DNA of 64,000 nucleotides from Anaeramoeba flamelloides (Eukaryota; Metamonada; Anaeramoebidae): contig JANTQA010000029.1 of the NCBI GenBank assembly GCA_027625915.1, positions 7,936,001 through 8,000,000 on the forward strand. Reading direction: 5' to 3'. The translations under genes and the position numbers were made by a program. Below, in pieces: positions 33,250 through 46,300 of this stretch. Every line of letters begins with the position of its first letter. Position 1 is the stretch's first letter. Under the pieces are notes generated by a model that ran no database searches, was not told where the DNA came from, and saw only the letters and a list, made by a program, of their open reading frames with translations.

Positions 33250-33425
33250 AACTCTAAATTAAAATTTTAGAGTATCAGGGAGTGCCGAAAAGTGCCAAGA
33301 GGTTTTCCAGAACTCAAAAGAATAGAGAAAAATCTTTGAGTTTATTCAATTCTTGAAATTAAAAAAAACCTAACGATAAACAGAGAGGTAATTTTGTTGA
33401 ATTACCTCTCTTCGAAAATAAAAAA
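33250..33425. repeat. Fold-back family copy overlapping the B-box exon end
   Basis: Contains AGTGCCGAAAAGTGCC, GGTTTTCCAGAACTCAAAAG, AATAGAG, a weak self-complementary return and AAAAAACCTAACG, as in the cluster at 47.9-48.6 kb. At 33386-33411 a small palindrome built on AGAGAGGTAATT adjoins it. It covers the last third of the B-box reading frame. Confidence 0.65.
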
Positions 33426-33730
33426 ATAAAAAACAAACTTTTTTTTTCTTCTGTTTCCAATTCTATTTGATCACTACTTTTTGAATTTGCTACTGCTTTC
33501 AGGTCAATTTGGAAAGATTTTAAATTGAAAACCAACAAGGGATTTTCGTGGGTTTGTTTATAACATTTAAAACATAATACAGATTCTTCAGATGAACAAT
33601 AGCATAAAACCAAATCATGTGTTTTCATTGAGCATTTTTTGCATATAGACTCGTGGCCAGTTAAAGTAATCACAGAAGGGTGCTTTTTAGAACTTTTTGA
33701 TAATTTAAGTAATTCTGGTAATCTATTCAT
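33359..33730 (-). CDS. B-box zinc-finger protein, 5' exon or truncated gene
   Basis: B-box fingers bind two zinc ions and occur in TRIM-type ubiquitin ligases and other scaffolds. The frame starts at an ATG (MNRLPELLKLSKSSKKHP). It holds a B-box near residues 30-62: CKKC, then LCYC, LCFKC and a His in YKQTHE, spaced as in the family. The following helix-prone segment (NLKSFQIDLKAVANSKSSDQ) could start a coiled coil. After about residue 95 the frame enters a fold-back repeat and ends, so the real coding part probably stops earlier, at a splice donor or by truncation. I could not find a downstream exon. Best read as the first exon of a B-box gene, or a gene cut by a repeat. Confidence 0.6.
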   Translation of the reverse strand: MNRLPELLKLSKSSKKHPSVITLTGHESICKKCSMKTHDLVLCYCSSEESVLCFKCYKQTHENPLLVFNLKSFQIDLKAVANSKSSDQIELETEEKKSLFFIFLFSKRGNSTKLPLCLSLGFF

Positions 33731-34789
33731 TTTGATTTTTTTTGTATTTTAGAGTTTTTTTAAAAAAATGATTGAAAAATGAAGTCACTGATTCAGACAC
33801 CCCCAACAAACCAATCTTATTGAAAAAAAAGAAGAAGAAAAAAATGAATGAGTTGAGGGATTAAAAGAAATCATATTTATATTTTTATGATGAAGATCTT
33901 TTTCACACTTTTCCCCAAATTCTAAATTTCTAGAATAAAAAGAACTACCATAAAATTTTTGATTTATTTTAACAGACTAACCTTAACCATTTTCAAGTCC
34001 AAAATTATAATACTTTTTCTTTTTATAAAAATCAATGAGCTTAGATCTACTGTCTTTTTCTTATGAAGAAATGAAAATTTTTTCTTTCAGGTTCCTTAAA
34101 AATATAACAGTCAATTATTTGTTTCAAAAACCCAAGATCTTCTAAGAAATTAAACGAAGATTATATCTCAACTAATACTTTTTTTCTTACAGTTAATTGT
34201 AAAATAAAAAGATCAAAATTTTCATTCAAATTTCTTAAAATAAAAAAATCAAAAAACACCAAGAATTAAAATAAATTCTCCAAAGGACACAATTCTCGAA
34301 GGTTAATGAATAATTTAAGCTTCTTATAAGAATTAAAAATCTGAAATTTTCCCCTGATTATCGATAAAATCTTTTTTTGTGGAAAGCTGAATGAAAATTT
34401 TGTTCCATTTATTTTGCAACAAATAGTATGTTTATTTTTCAATTCAAAAAAATAAATTTTAGCTCAAAGTTACAAAAATAACATGAGACCCAATTAACAA
34501 AATTCAGATTATAGTGATCAAATGATCTTTTGAAGATCTTTGTTTTTTATTGTGATTAAGAGATTTGTTGGAAAAATATATAAGAATCAGAAATAAAAAT
34601 TTTTTTTCTTAATTGGAAATGACTGTTTCCCAAAAGTGTCTAAAATTCTAGATTAATAAAATAGTATTCAAAGCGGATTTCTTCAATTAAAAAAGATTAA
34701 AAATTATAAAAAGTTCCAATAATTAGGATTTGAAAAAAATACCTATAATTAAAATAATGACAAATATGATTTTTAGTGTTAATCTTAGC
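33731..34789. other. Intergenic sequence
   Basis: Presumed 5' region of the B-box exon followed by AT-rich spacer. No gene or clear repeat recognised. Confidence 0.4.
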
Positions 34790-35215
34790 AAAATTGTTGT
34801 GTAATTTTTTTTATTTTCAATCAAACCCTTATTATAAATAACTAATTCTTTTATGAACCGAGCAATAAACTTACCTAAAGTTCATTAAAGTTGAAGTATC
34901 TATAGAATACTCAAGTAATTATTTGGTAGCATCAGTTGATCTACTTATTTTGAACAAAAATAGTTTTATAGAGGTTTGCTATCAATTTGGAAAATGATAA
35001 TTTTTATTCTTTTGTTTTTTATTGATTGAATGGTGTTTTGAACCAGGTTAATTTCATTAATCATCATTCAAATAAGTGGGTGAGTTATAATTTTGAAAAT
35101 TTTGATTCTCAGTAAAAAAAAATTGATTTTAAATATTTGGCAATTACATAACTATTTTCCTAATATTAAATATTAAAAATCTTGTTAGGGATTATTTTCA
35201 TTACAGGTATTTTTT
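34790..35215 (+). repeat. Dispersed repeat family J, copy 1
   Basis: Direct match to 53330-53760 and inverted match to 51480-51900. Landmarks are GAGGTTTGCTATCAATTTGG, TTTTTTATTGATTGAAT, TTTTCCTAATATTAAATATT and CTTACCTAAAGTTCATTAAA. Non-coding. Confidence 0.7.
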
Positions 35216-35770
35216 TTCAAAGCTAGACCTTTATTTATCTATTTATTAATTTTTTCACTTCTTTGTACTTTTTTGTAATTTTTTTCTATTCTATTGTAAA
35301 TATTGTAATTTTCATATTATCAATTTTTAAGATAATTTTTCTCTCAATAAAATTTGTTATTGGTTATTCGAGCAATACGGCCAAAAAAGAGAAAATGGAT
35401 TGACTTTAAGTGAATAGTAAACAGAAGAAATTCTTTGTGTAAATTTAACAGTAAAATTCAAAATAATTTCGCCTCGTTCATGAAATTTAAAATTGAAGTA
35501 AAATACTGATTACTACAATACTTAACTGAAATTTTATTTCTCTTTTCAAAATGATTTATTGTTTTTTAAAAAGTTTGATAAATCTTTCACATTTTCCATA
35601 AAAGTACAAAATCTCAATATATTAACAAATTATTTCAAAAAAAAATTATTTTCTTCGAAAGAAGAACGAAATCTTATTACCTTTGAAGAAAGTCTACAAA
35701 AATAAACTTTAAAAAAAAATAACTTAGTTTACGAATAAACTTGGTAGAAAAAAAAATCTATATAATTTTA

Positions 35771-35969
35771 CAGTCAATTCCACTTTTAAGACATGTCCTA
35801 TCAAAAAAATTCAAGTGACAAATATAATCTCAAATTAAAGGCACATTTTCTGGAATTTTTTTTACAGAATTATTTTACTAGAAAATTAGACTTTGGTGCC
35901 TTAATTAGAGAATTTTTTTTGTACCTGAAATTTGGCTGAAATTTTTTGTCTTAAAAGTGGTACTGACTG
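35771..35969. mobile_element. Tc1/mariner-type MITE, copy 1 (199 bp)
   Basis: Starts CAGTCAATTCCACTTTTAAG and ends with TGTCTTAAAAGTGG then TACTGACTG, flanked on both sides by TA. The same termini bound the element at 48709-48882. A TA target with CAGT-starting terminal inverted repeats is typical of the Tc1/mariner superfamily. There is no transposase inside, so it depends on one elsewhere. Confidence 0.85.
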
Positions 35970-35971
35970 TA

Positions 35972-37403
35972 CTTTTATATTGTTTTTTGTTGGTAGTATA
36001 TCAATTCATTGGATTATAATTTTGTTTTTTGAAAAAAATATTACCGGAAAATTCATTTTTTCAATCTTCTTCCAAACTTAATATGTTATTTTAGCCATGT
36101 TATCATTGTTAATTTTTTATTTTCAACATTTATCATCTTTTCAAATAATAATTTCAGTTTTAAATACAATAATAGAAGAACTATAAAAAAACCGATCCAA
36201 ATAAATAAATTGAAGGTTTGCATTTAAAATGGATTTGAATTCAATGAAAATTAACTTGTTCAAGCTTTTTTTCAAAAAAAAAAGCTGTTTTTCAAATTAA
36301 AACTTGTAAAATTCCAATAACAAAGTTTTCTGAATAATCAGAATTGATTCAAAATATTTTTATACTACCACGTATTAATTATTTTGATTAATTATTTGTT
36401 ACCATAGATTTTAATAATAGTGATTTTCATTTAAAAAAGTTATAGATAAGCCGACCTAAAAAGGTATTTTTTTAATCAGAGATGGGTATTTCGACTAAAA
36501 AAACACATTTTAAAAGTCAATTACCTATTAAAAAAAATTGTTTTGATACGATCATTTAATCAAGAGATATCTCTTTCTCGAAAAAATTATTTAAAATACA
36601 GGATTTGTCATAATATAAATATTTGATGATTAATTTTTTTTTAATTCTTATATCCAGATTTTGGGATTATTTCCAAAGGTTGGGTAATTTCATAGAAAAT
36701 TATGTAATATCATTTAATATAAAATAATAATTTTTTAGAAAGATCTATTTGATAAGTAGTAACACGAGGTATTTTCAAATTATTGGAAAAAATGTTTTGT
36801 AAAGTTATGAGTTGTGTATGTGAACGATCTTCTGAATCCAAATATTGCAGATTATCTTTTTAACTCATTGAACAACCTTTCATAAAATTAAATTCCTCAC
36901 TACCAAAGGAATCTCTTTTTAAATTAAAAGGGGAATTAAGTGGTTTGTAATTTTTTATGGAAACAAAAAAAGAATTAATTAATCATAAAAAAAAATGATA
37001 CAAAAAAAAAAATGATTAAAAAAAAAAAAATAATTAAAAAAAAAAATAATAATAAAAAAAAATTAAAAAACAAAAACATTTTTCAAGTTTCTTGATCCTA
37101 AATAAAAAAGAAATATAACGTGATTTGCTTTATAATATCATTTTAAGAGTTTACACTTAATATTGTAGCTTCTTTGTAAAACATTTTTCACTCTAAAAAA
37201 TTGTACAATAAAGGAGACTAAATCTTTGATTAAAGGTTCAAAATTTACAAAAAAGCAAATAAATGAATATATAAAAAAAAGTTTTTTATAATTTTATTTT
37301 AATAAACTTTAAAAGAACAAAAACATTATTACTTTATACAATAATAATTTAATGAAAAGTTTCATTCTTATATTTTTATAATTAAGCCCTACATGTAGAT
37401 AAT
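35972..37403. other. Intergenic sequence downstream of the kinase gene
   Basis: Presumed 3' region of the kinase gene. It has A-rich homopolymer arrays at about 36960-37080. No gene or convincing repeat recognised. Confidence 0.45.
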
Positions 37404-40400
37404 TTAGTTCTCTGTATCTTGGTATTTCGATTTATTGAAGAATTTTTGATATTTTTCAAAATTGGATTTAGTAGATTCGTATCGCTCTAAAATTTTTTTT
37501 GTTTCAATTGACTGTTCTTGCACTGATTCTTTAATTTTGGTAAATTCCATCATTTTTGAATTTTGTTCTTTTTCTTTTTCCTTTTCTTGATCATGTTCTT
37601 GATCATGCTTTTGTTGTTTCTCCTCTTCCCTTTCCATTCCCCTTCCGCTTTCGTTCATCTTGACTTTAAATGATTCTTGTTCTTGCTCTTGCCTTCTTTC
37701 TTGTACACTTTCTTGACGGTGGTGTTTCTGTGCTGTTATGGTATTATTTTCGATCCCATTTTGATTTTGCTTAAGGTTATCATCATTTTTGTTGTATGTT
37801 CTATTTGTAATTGTTTTTTTTTTCCCAAATTTTCTCATTTCCATTCTTTTTGTCAATTTTTGCACTTCATTTTTCAATTCTTCAATTTCTTGATCTCTAG
37901 ATAAAATGGTTTTCCGTTTTGGATATTTTTTTTGTTTATTTAAATATTTTCCAAATGATTTATTTTGATATTTTGAAAATTGATTCCAATTCCCACTAAA
38001 ACGTGGGTTTTCATATATTTTTTTTCGATTCTTGAATTTTTTCGATTTTGAATTCAAGTCTGAGACCCTTGGTGTTTTTGAAAAATATAAATGGTGATTT
38101 AATAATTCTTTAGAATAATTCTTTTTTTTTTGAATTGCGTTCTTATTGCTATTGTGATTATAATTTTTGTTAATAGTATTCCTATTATAATTTTTATTTG
38201 GGTTAAATTTTTTGATATGTTGAGTTGAATTTCGAAGCCTACTTGGCGTTAAATTTTTTGTGATAATTTGATTATTAATTTTTTGTTGTTGATTTTTCAC
38301 TTCTTCTTCTTCTTCTTCTCCTTCTCCTTCTCCTTCTCCTTCTCCTTCTCCTTCTCCTTCTCCTTCTCCTTCTCCTTCTCCTTCTCCTTCTTTTTGACCC
38401 TCTTCTTGCTGTGAATAAGATCTTGAAAGCGGACGTTTATTAACATTTTTATTGTTATTCCAATTTTCACTAGATTGAATTTGCATCATTCTGGAATAAT
38501 TAAAATAGGCATATTCATTCGAATTTTGACCAAAAATAAGATCTGCGCTCCAATTTTGTCCTGATTTTCTTCTCATTCGGATTATTGAGGATCGATCGAT
38601 TTTTTTTCTACCAGACGATGATTTGGATCTTTTAATTTGCTTTTTTTCTCTTGAAATTCCTGATATTACTCCTCTTTTAATCTCTTTTTTTCTTGTATTA
38701 ATTATTTTGGCAGAATTTATTCTTGAACGAAGAAATGAAACTTCTGTTTCCGATAATTTTGATTTTTCTAACTGTTTTATCAACATTCCATTGCCAATAC
38801 TTAAGTTTCCTTCTTCTTCTTCTTCGTCTCCTTCTCCTTCTTCCTTCTCCTTACCTTTCTCTTGTGGTGTGATAAATGGGTGTTTCAATAAATCTTGTGT
38901 TATTGGTCGATCGTTTGGATTAATTTTTAAGCATTGATCAAGAAAATCTTTACATTCTTTAGAAATTGTTGTTGGATATTTAGGCCCACTTGAACATGTT
39001 GCTAATTTATAAATTATAGACTCATTCTTATTTTCTTCATTTCCAAACCATGGATGCTTTGCAGTTAGCATTTGAACAACAGTACATCCTAAACTCCATA
39101 TATCTCCTTCTCTATTAATTATTAATTATTTATCATTAATTAAATGAAGAATTTGTTTTTTTAATGTTTAATTGATATTTGGAAATTGTTAGAGATTCTT
39201 TGATAACTTTTTATTATAAGGTATTAGAAATTTTTTGTAATTTATATTCTCAATCAAGCCATTTATTTTTTATTTTTTTTTTTTATTTTTTTTTCATAAT
39301 AAGATTCGAATTATTTCTTTCTAGTATTTAAAAATTCAAATGATTTTTATTTTATTTGAATTTTTAATTTATCATTAGTAATTTTTATTTGGTAAGATCA
39401 GTCAGAAAATAACCTCTGTTTCAGTCAAAGGGGCGCAACATTTTTTTCAAATATCAATTATTTTATATAATTGACCTTTGAGGAACAAATAAGATATAAA
39501 CAGAATAATACACATCAAAGAATTGTTGGTATATGTCTGAAATAAAACTAATAAATCAATAAATTTTCTTAAAAATTGAAAAACTCAAATTCTTAGGAGA
39601 CCTATTGAGAAAAACAACAATGTTCGTTTTGAACTTCTACTGGTATTTGAATAATAAATATGAAACATTTTTAACTTCATTTTCCATACTTTTCTTTTCG
39701 AAATTAAGCCCCCAAACGAAGTTTGTTGGTATTTGTGGTCTCTATTTGAAAAAGGAAATGAAAATGAAGTGAAAATTTTTCACATTTATTAAACAAATAT
39801 CAAGATCAAAGATCGAATAGAATTGCAATGGAAATCAATATGATTTCTCAACAATCTTTACCTGGTTTCAATAACCTTAGAATAACACACTTTTACCAAG
39901 TGACTATTGATCTTGCAATAAAAAAAATTTTGCAACTGAATTAGGTTTTAAAAAAAAATCGAAAAAAAAAATCAAAAATGTGTAAAAATGTGAAAAAATG
40001 ATTTCAATTTTGAAAATTTCCAAAATAAAATTTTTCTTCTAATATCTATGCAAAGACTTTAACCACATATATTATACCCATTACAACTGTGCCCCTTTGA
40101 CTGAAAAATAGTTTACATATTTTGAAATATATTTTCGATAATAAATATTTTCATAATTTATTACTAAAAGCCTTCATTTCACATTAAAAGTTAATGATGT
40201 CAAATTTTTTTTTTTTTAATAAGAAAAAAAAATTATTAGTAATAATTAAGGGATTAGCTCTTAGAATAGAAGTGTATATAATTAAAGAACGTTGTTATTG
40301 AATGGAAATCATATTAGTTCTTTATAGTTGAAATGCCTATGAAAAAAAAATTAATTTGGAAAATCGTAATAAAAGTTACTCTAATCAATTAAAAATGAGA

Positions 40401-43275
40401 TATAGTTATTAGTAAAAAATTACAAAGAATTTTAGAAAAAAAATCTGCATTTCGAGTGATAAATTTAAAGGTTTAATCATCACTCTAAAGACTCCAAAGT
40501 TGAAAAATATCTTTTCTTAAATTTGTTTCGAAATGTAGATTAGTTGAAAAAAAATTTGATTTTTTTAAATTAAATAATTAACCAATAGGTTATTTTTACA
40601 AATTATTTCTGAAATACTGGAAATAAAATGAAGTTACAATTATCTTTATAAAAATAGAAAGAAAAGTAATAAGTTCTTTGGGTTTTTATGTTGATATGAT
40701 TATTGAATAAATCTTTGAAATGAAAAAAGAAAAGAAATTGTTCCTTTCTTCGTTCTAAATATTAATTTTAAAATTCTGAAATACTTTTATTTTGGTTTCT
40801 GTTTTTAGATTTGGAAAGGAAACTAAAAAAAAATCAATTTCCAAAATATCAAATTTATCATTGGGATCATGGGTAAAAAAATATAAGAGATTTATTGTGC
40901 AATAATATTTATAACATATTTTTTTGGGTCATTTGAACCATGCAGAGTAACAATATGATTGACACAATAATACAGACTTTATTATATACAATTTCATGGT
41001 GATTCTAATCCCTCAAAAAAATTTAAAATAAAAAAAAATGTTTTTCACTATGAAGGAATTTTTGATTTTATACCTTTATGAGTACAAATATTGGAATTGT
41101 ATTTTTTACGAATTGAGAAAGTAAACCTTTTACCATTGTTTTTTAAGATGAAAAAAAAAAGAATTTGTAATGATTTTATTTTAAGAGTAGTAAACTTCCT
41201 ATTTTTTCTTTTAAAGAAAAATAAATAAAAAGTATTTTTAAAGCTTAAAAGAGGGGGATATGAATTTTTCATTTGATTAAAAATCAAAGTTTTAAAGTCA
41301 TTAATCCATTGAAATAATAACAGGTTTTAGTAACTTATAAATAACTTTTAATAAAAAAATTAACCTCTTTGAGTCCGCAAATTACTTCAGATTGATTGAT
41401 AAAAAAAGAATTTTTGATTATTTTTCGATTTACTTTTTTTTGAGTTTCTATTACTTTTTTCTCTAAAAAAGAATTTTATTTATTTTATTTTTTTTTCATT
41501 AAAAAGTAGAGTAGAAGAAAAAGAATCATAGGGTGTGGTTCTAATTTGGTGACAAAAAAAAAACTTTTAAATTAAGGGAAAAGTATTTTTTCAAAATAAA
41601 ATGAAATCTTGTAAAGATCTTGAAAATTTTTTTTTTGTTTGTAATTTGTGTTTCGCTGATTAAAAGGATAAGTTAACCTCATCTAAATAATTTATTAATT
41701 TGAGTCTCTTTTTTGAAATCTAAAATTCACATATTTCCAAAATAAAACAAAAAAAAGTAAACCTATTATTTTTATTAAAAATTAAGTTAATTTTTGAAAA
41801 TATGAAAACATATTTTTTGTTTCAGATTGGAAAGTCTTGATTTTGAAAGAAAATTTTTAATTTTGGTCTTATTATTTTTCAAAATTAATATTTCAATTCA
41901 AATCTCAGCCAATAAAACTTATTGGAGGTATAGGTGATTTAATAAATGAATACTTGATAGAAGTCTAAACAAAAGTTTATCAAGGAAATTGAGATCTATT
42001 AAGCAAAAATTTTTTAGTTTTTAAAGTTTGAAAGAAGTTGTTTCCGGGTTTTTTCAAAAAATGAAAAAACATTACTAAAAGTCTTTCAATTTTGAAAAAT
42101 TTTCTTGTAATAAATTGTTTGGTCTTATTCACAAGAATCGTTATAACAATTTAAATCATTTTTGTCAGAAAAAAATTGATTTTGAATTTTGTGGATAAAA
42201 TTAACTAATTCCCAAATATCTTCAAGAAAATTTTATTTTGAAAAATTGAATTTATCTTATAAATAAAAACAAAATTTCTAGAATAAAATTTTTAAATAAC
42301 TTTAAAAATTTGGTTATTCTAACTATCATTATTAAAAAATACTAATTAATTTTTCAATTGGTTGAATACTTCATTTTTTTTGTTTAACCAAAAAAATTAT
42401 CTCAAAATAAAAAAAAATTTCTTTTATTAATATTTATTGGTAACAAAGACTTTTTATCGAATAATAATGATGGAAATGATAATAAACAAGGTAAATACAT
42501 TTTATACGTTAAGAAATAAAATGAATTTAATATTTTTCTTTTTCAGGAAAAATGGAAAAAAAAAAATTGATCTCACTGAAAAAAAAATTACAATTTTTGG
42601 TTTCTTTGTCAATCAGAATTTTTTGACACTTGGTATATACAAAATTTGTAAGTAGAGAATATCGCCAATAAAATATTTTAAAATTTTGACCTGTTGTTGT
42701 AGAGTACTGATCCCTTATTTCTTTTCCTGTATGTTTGTACTCTCTTTTACTTCTATTTTTTCGTTCTCTTTTCCTTGTCTTTGTTTAGAAATAAAAAATT
42801 TTTCTTTTCATTTTGAACAGAAAATATATCCTATGAATTATAATCTTGCCTACATTATTGTTAGGATAAAAAAACTATAAATAAATTTGGAGTTTCAGAA
42901 AAACAGAAAATAATTTTTTTGAATTACCTCTCTTCAATAATAATTCAAAAAAAAATCAATAAAAAATTTTTTATTTAGATATTGATTTTGTTGTACTTAT
43001 ACTAAATAATAAAAATTTTGGATTTTTAGCAGATTAGTTTTTGTAATGAAACATTTTTTGTAAAAATGATGTTCAATGAAATGATTGATCAAATTTTGAA
43101 AATTTATAATTGAATTAGTAATAAAATTCAGAAATCTTATAATATCAAAGATAATACATTATATTATAGAATTTAAAACCAAAATTCAAAGATTATTTCA
43201 AAAAAACATCTAAATTCATTCGAAAAGAAGTATTTATTTGAATGTGACAAGGTACTTCATTTCATATTAATTATT

Positions 43276-43311
<36 letters not shown>

Positions 43312-46300
43312 AAAATTACTGATGTTTGGAAATCGAGTTTATTTTATTGTTTAATGAATGTTTCTTGAATAATTTTTTTTTTATATTAGATTAAAATAAA
43401 ATGAAAATTCTAAATTTAAATTATTTTTAAAAGGATAAAATAAATAAATAAAAGTTCATTACTTTCTATATTGATTCTTTCTGATAACTTCTGGTGCCAC
43501 TATTATTATTTTAATAAAAAATAAAATAAAAAAAAATGGTAATTGATAAAAAGATTACAATAAAATTAGAATTAATAACCATTTCAATATTATTATTTTT
43601 TGTTATTTAGGTAATTAAAAAATATTGAAATAGATAATTTTTTCAAAAAAAAAAAAATAATAATAATACTCCAATATAGTGTTCCTCTTAAACTAGTATT
43701 CTTTTCATTTTGCCCTGTATTGTTGACTTTTTTAGCTGCGCCAAAATCGGCCAATTTGATCCCACCTGTAGAATCAACAAGTATATTTGCCCCCTTTATA
43801 TCTTTTTAATAGAATATAATAATTATAATATTTTCGGTATTGTGATTAAAAACATAAAAATAGGTAAATGGCATAATACTTTAAAATTAATTAATAAAAT
43901 GTAGAAAAAAATTTTTTAAATAGTTGAAAAATTGGATTTTTATCTTGAAATTGTCAGAAAAGTTAAGAATTTTTTTTAAAAGTTTATCACCTTATCACAA
44001 TCCTTAAACTACTAATAATGATTTTTATCAATTTTTTTTTATTAGATATTAATTTTGATAGTGCTTTATTAATCCCTAAAATTGAATTGGAATCAATTTT
44101 CATATTCACATTTCTAAAAAATGAGGATGAAAAGTTTTAAAAAGTTGCTCGAAAACTGCTGAAAAGAGGGAATCAAGCAGTCTAGGAAGCACTTTTTAAA
44201 ACATTTAGTATTCGCTTTTTGAAAGTAGCTGCATTTGTCTCAGGCTTTATTTTTATTATAATTGATACAAAAAAATTGATAAAAGACTCAAATTATATTT
44301 TTTTACATTTTTTCCCTTTTTCCACTGGGTGAAATTTTTTGATATTGGGAAGAAGAGTTACAAAGGAAAAGGACCAAGTGGTTACTTGTTAATTGCTGAT
44401 ATACTGAAACACGAAAGCACGAGTTACTTGTAAATAAAAACAAAAAATCAAATGCAGGGAATGACCAAAGCTTTTGGGCAAATCAAACCAAAAAGAAAAA
44501 AAAAAATACTCCAACAATTAAACAACTACTTCCCTATATGAACTTTCATGATCAATTTTCAGAGTAAAACTAATCAAAGGTATAATCACTGTGATGTTGT
44601 GTGTTCTTAATTAAAGATAGTATTTTTTATTATTATTATTTTTTGCCAATTTCTTATGAAAAACTCTTTTTAAATTCTTTTTAAATTATTTTATTTATTC
44701 TTTTTTTTTTATTTTTTCTTTTTGCTTTTTCTCCATAACGAAAATTTGGATATGTCTTTCCCATGAATAATGGTGAAATCAATGATTTTACCCCTAAATT
44801 TCATTTTTAGAAATTTAAGTAAAAAAAGATCTAGAATTTAATCTACACTTCTTCAATAATAATAATAATAATAATTAAAATTTTCAGTTTTATAAACTCT
44901 GTATTGCAGAAATTGAATTTTTTTTTTTATCAAATAAAAGTAAAAAAACTTTAAAATATTAAGTGTTCAATTAAAGATTAATAAAATTTCAAGATATAAA
45001 ACTAAAATAGACAAGTTTTTCTTTTTCCTCAAAAAATAAATTAAAATGTGTATTTTAGAAATATTGTTTTGTCAAAAAATTAAGGGATATCAAAATTTTG
45101 ATGAACTTTTTTTTTTTGTAAATATTGTATATCTATAAACCCCAATTCAAAATTTTTAACACACCAAAATTCGATTTGTGAAAAAAAAAACTTATTTAAT
45201 CAATTCAAGAAGATTTACCAAATTAGAACGATTCACTAATTGAAATGTTAACACTTCTTTATAAATTACAATACTCACAAAACAATAAATAAATAATTAT
45301 CAAAACAAATAAATCATGGGTGTGTTAAAAATTTTGGAGAGAGCAAAACAAAAAAATACATTTGGTAAATTTGCTTAAATTCTATTAGGAATATTTGTTC
45401 GGTCAAATGATTAGATACTACCAACTAATTTTATTTGAGTTCTTCTATTTGGAACAACCCAACTTTAACATAATATAAATTGTTCAAAAAAATTTTGATC
45501 CAACGAAACAAATTACGTAATTCCAAACAATGAAATGAAAACAAAAACTAAAAGATGAAAAAATGATTTTCATATTTTACAAAAATCAAAATTAACCCCA
45601 ATTTTAATGAAATTGTATTATTGTGATTGTTTGGAACGTTTTAACTGTGTGAAAAATTTTGAATTGTAGTTTATATTCATTACGATGAAAATATTCCTTT
45701 TGTTTAGAAGATTTGTTTACTTTCTGATTTATGAGTGTTTAATTTGAATTAAAAAACAAACCAACACATGTATTGGGTGATCATTCTCTAAAAATTAATA
45801 ATGAAAATCGAGAATATTTTTTTAAAAAAAGTGCTAAAGTGTGGCACTCAATTTTCAATTTAAATAAATGTTAGAATAATAATTTTGAATATTAATATTC
45901 AAGTTTTGAAGTATAGCTCTTTCGCGCTTGTTGAGATCACGAAGTTTTTTTTTTTTCATTTTTTTCATTTCTCTAATTAGTTACGTTTATTTCAAGAATA
46001 TATCAAAATCACAACTTTGTCAAATATAAAAAGAGTAATAGAGCAACCACAAATTAAACTAAATTAAAGAGAAATTGATTGTGTAGTTAAAGAAAACGAT
46101 TTGCTTTAATAGAAGATTTCTAAGCTTTTGGAAATATAAAAAAAGAAAAAAAATGATTTCAATTTTGAAATTTCAAAATTAGATTGTTTCTTTTAATATC
46201 AATTCAAATCATTTTATACACATGTAATTCACCTATTACAGCTGCGCCCCTTTGACTGAAAATTTATTCTTCATTTATTTTTAGAAACTAAATTAAGTTT

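Larger units (their letters stand above)
39112..43462 (-). other. Kinase intron 4 (4351 nt), built from repeats
   Basis: Donor GTAATG at 43462 and acceptor TTAATAG at 39112. It holds an element with TCAGTCAAAGG ends (39418-40108), a family G copy (40240-41010), a family B copy (41555-42715), a family L copy and a TA microsatellite (43279-43310). I saw no exon or embedded gene in it. Confidence 0.85.

Noticed and set aside
36960-37080. A-rich stretch as a retroposed poly(A) tail
   Set aside because: Interspersed T and GAT interruptions and no adjoining element body; looks like simple low-complexity drift.
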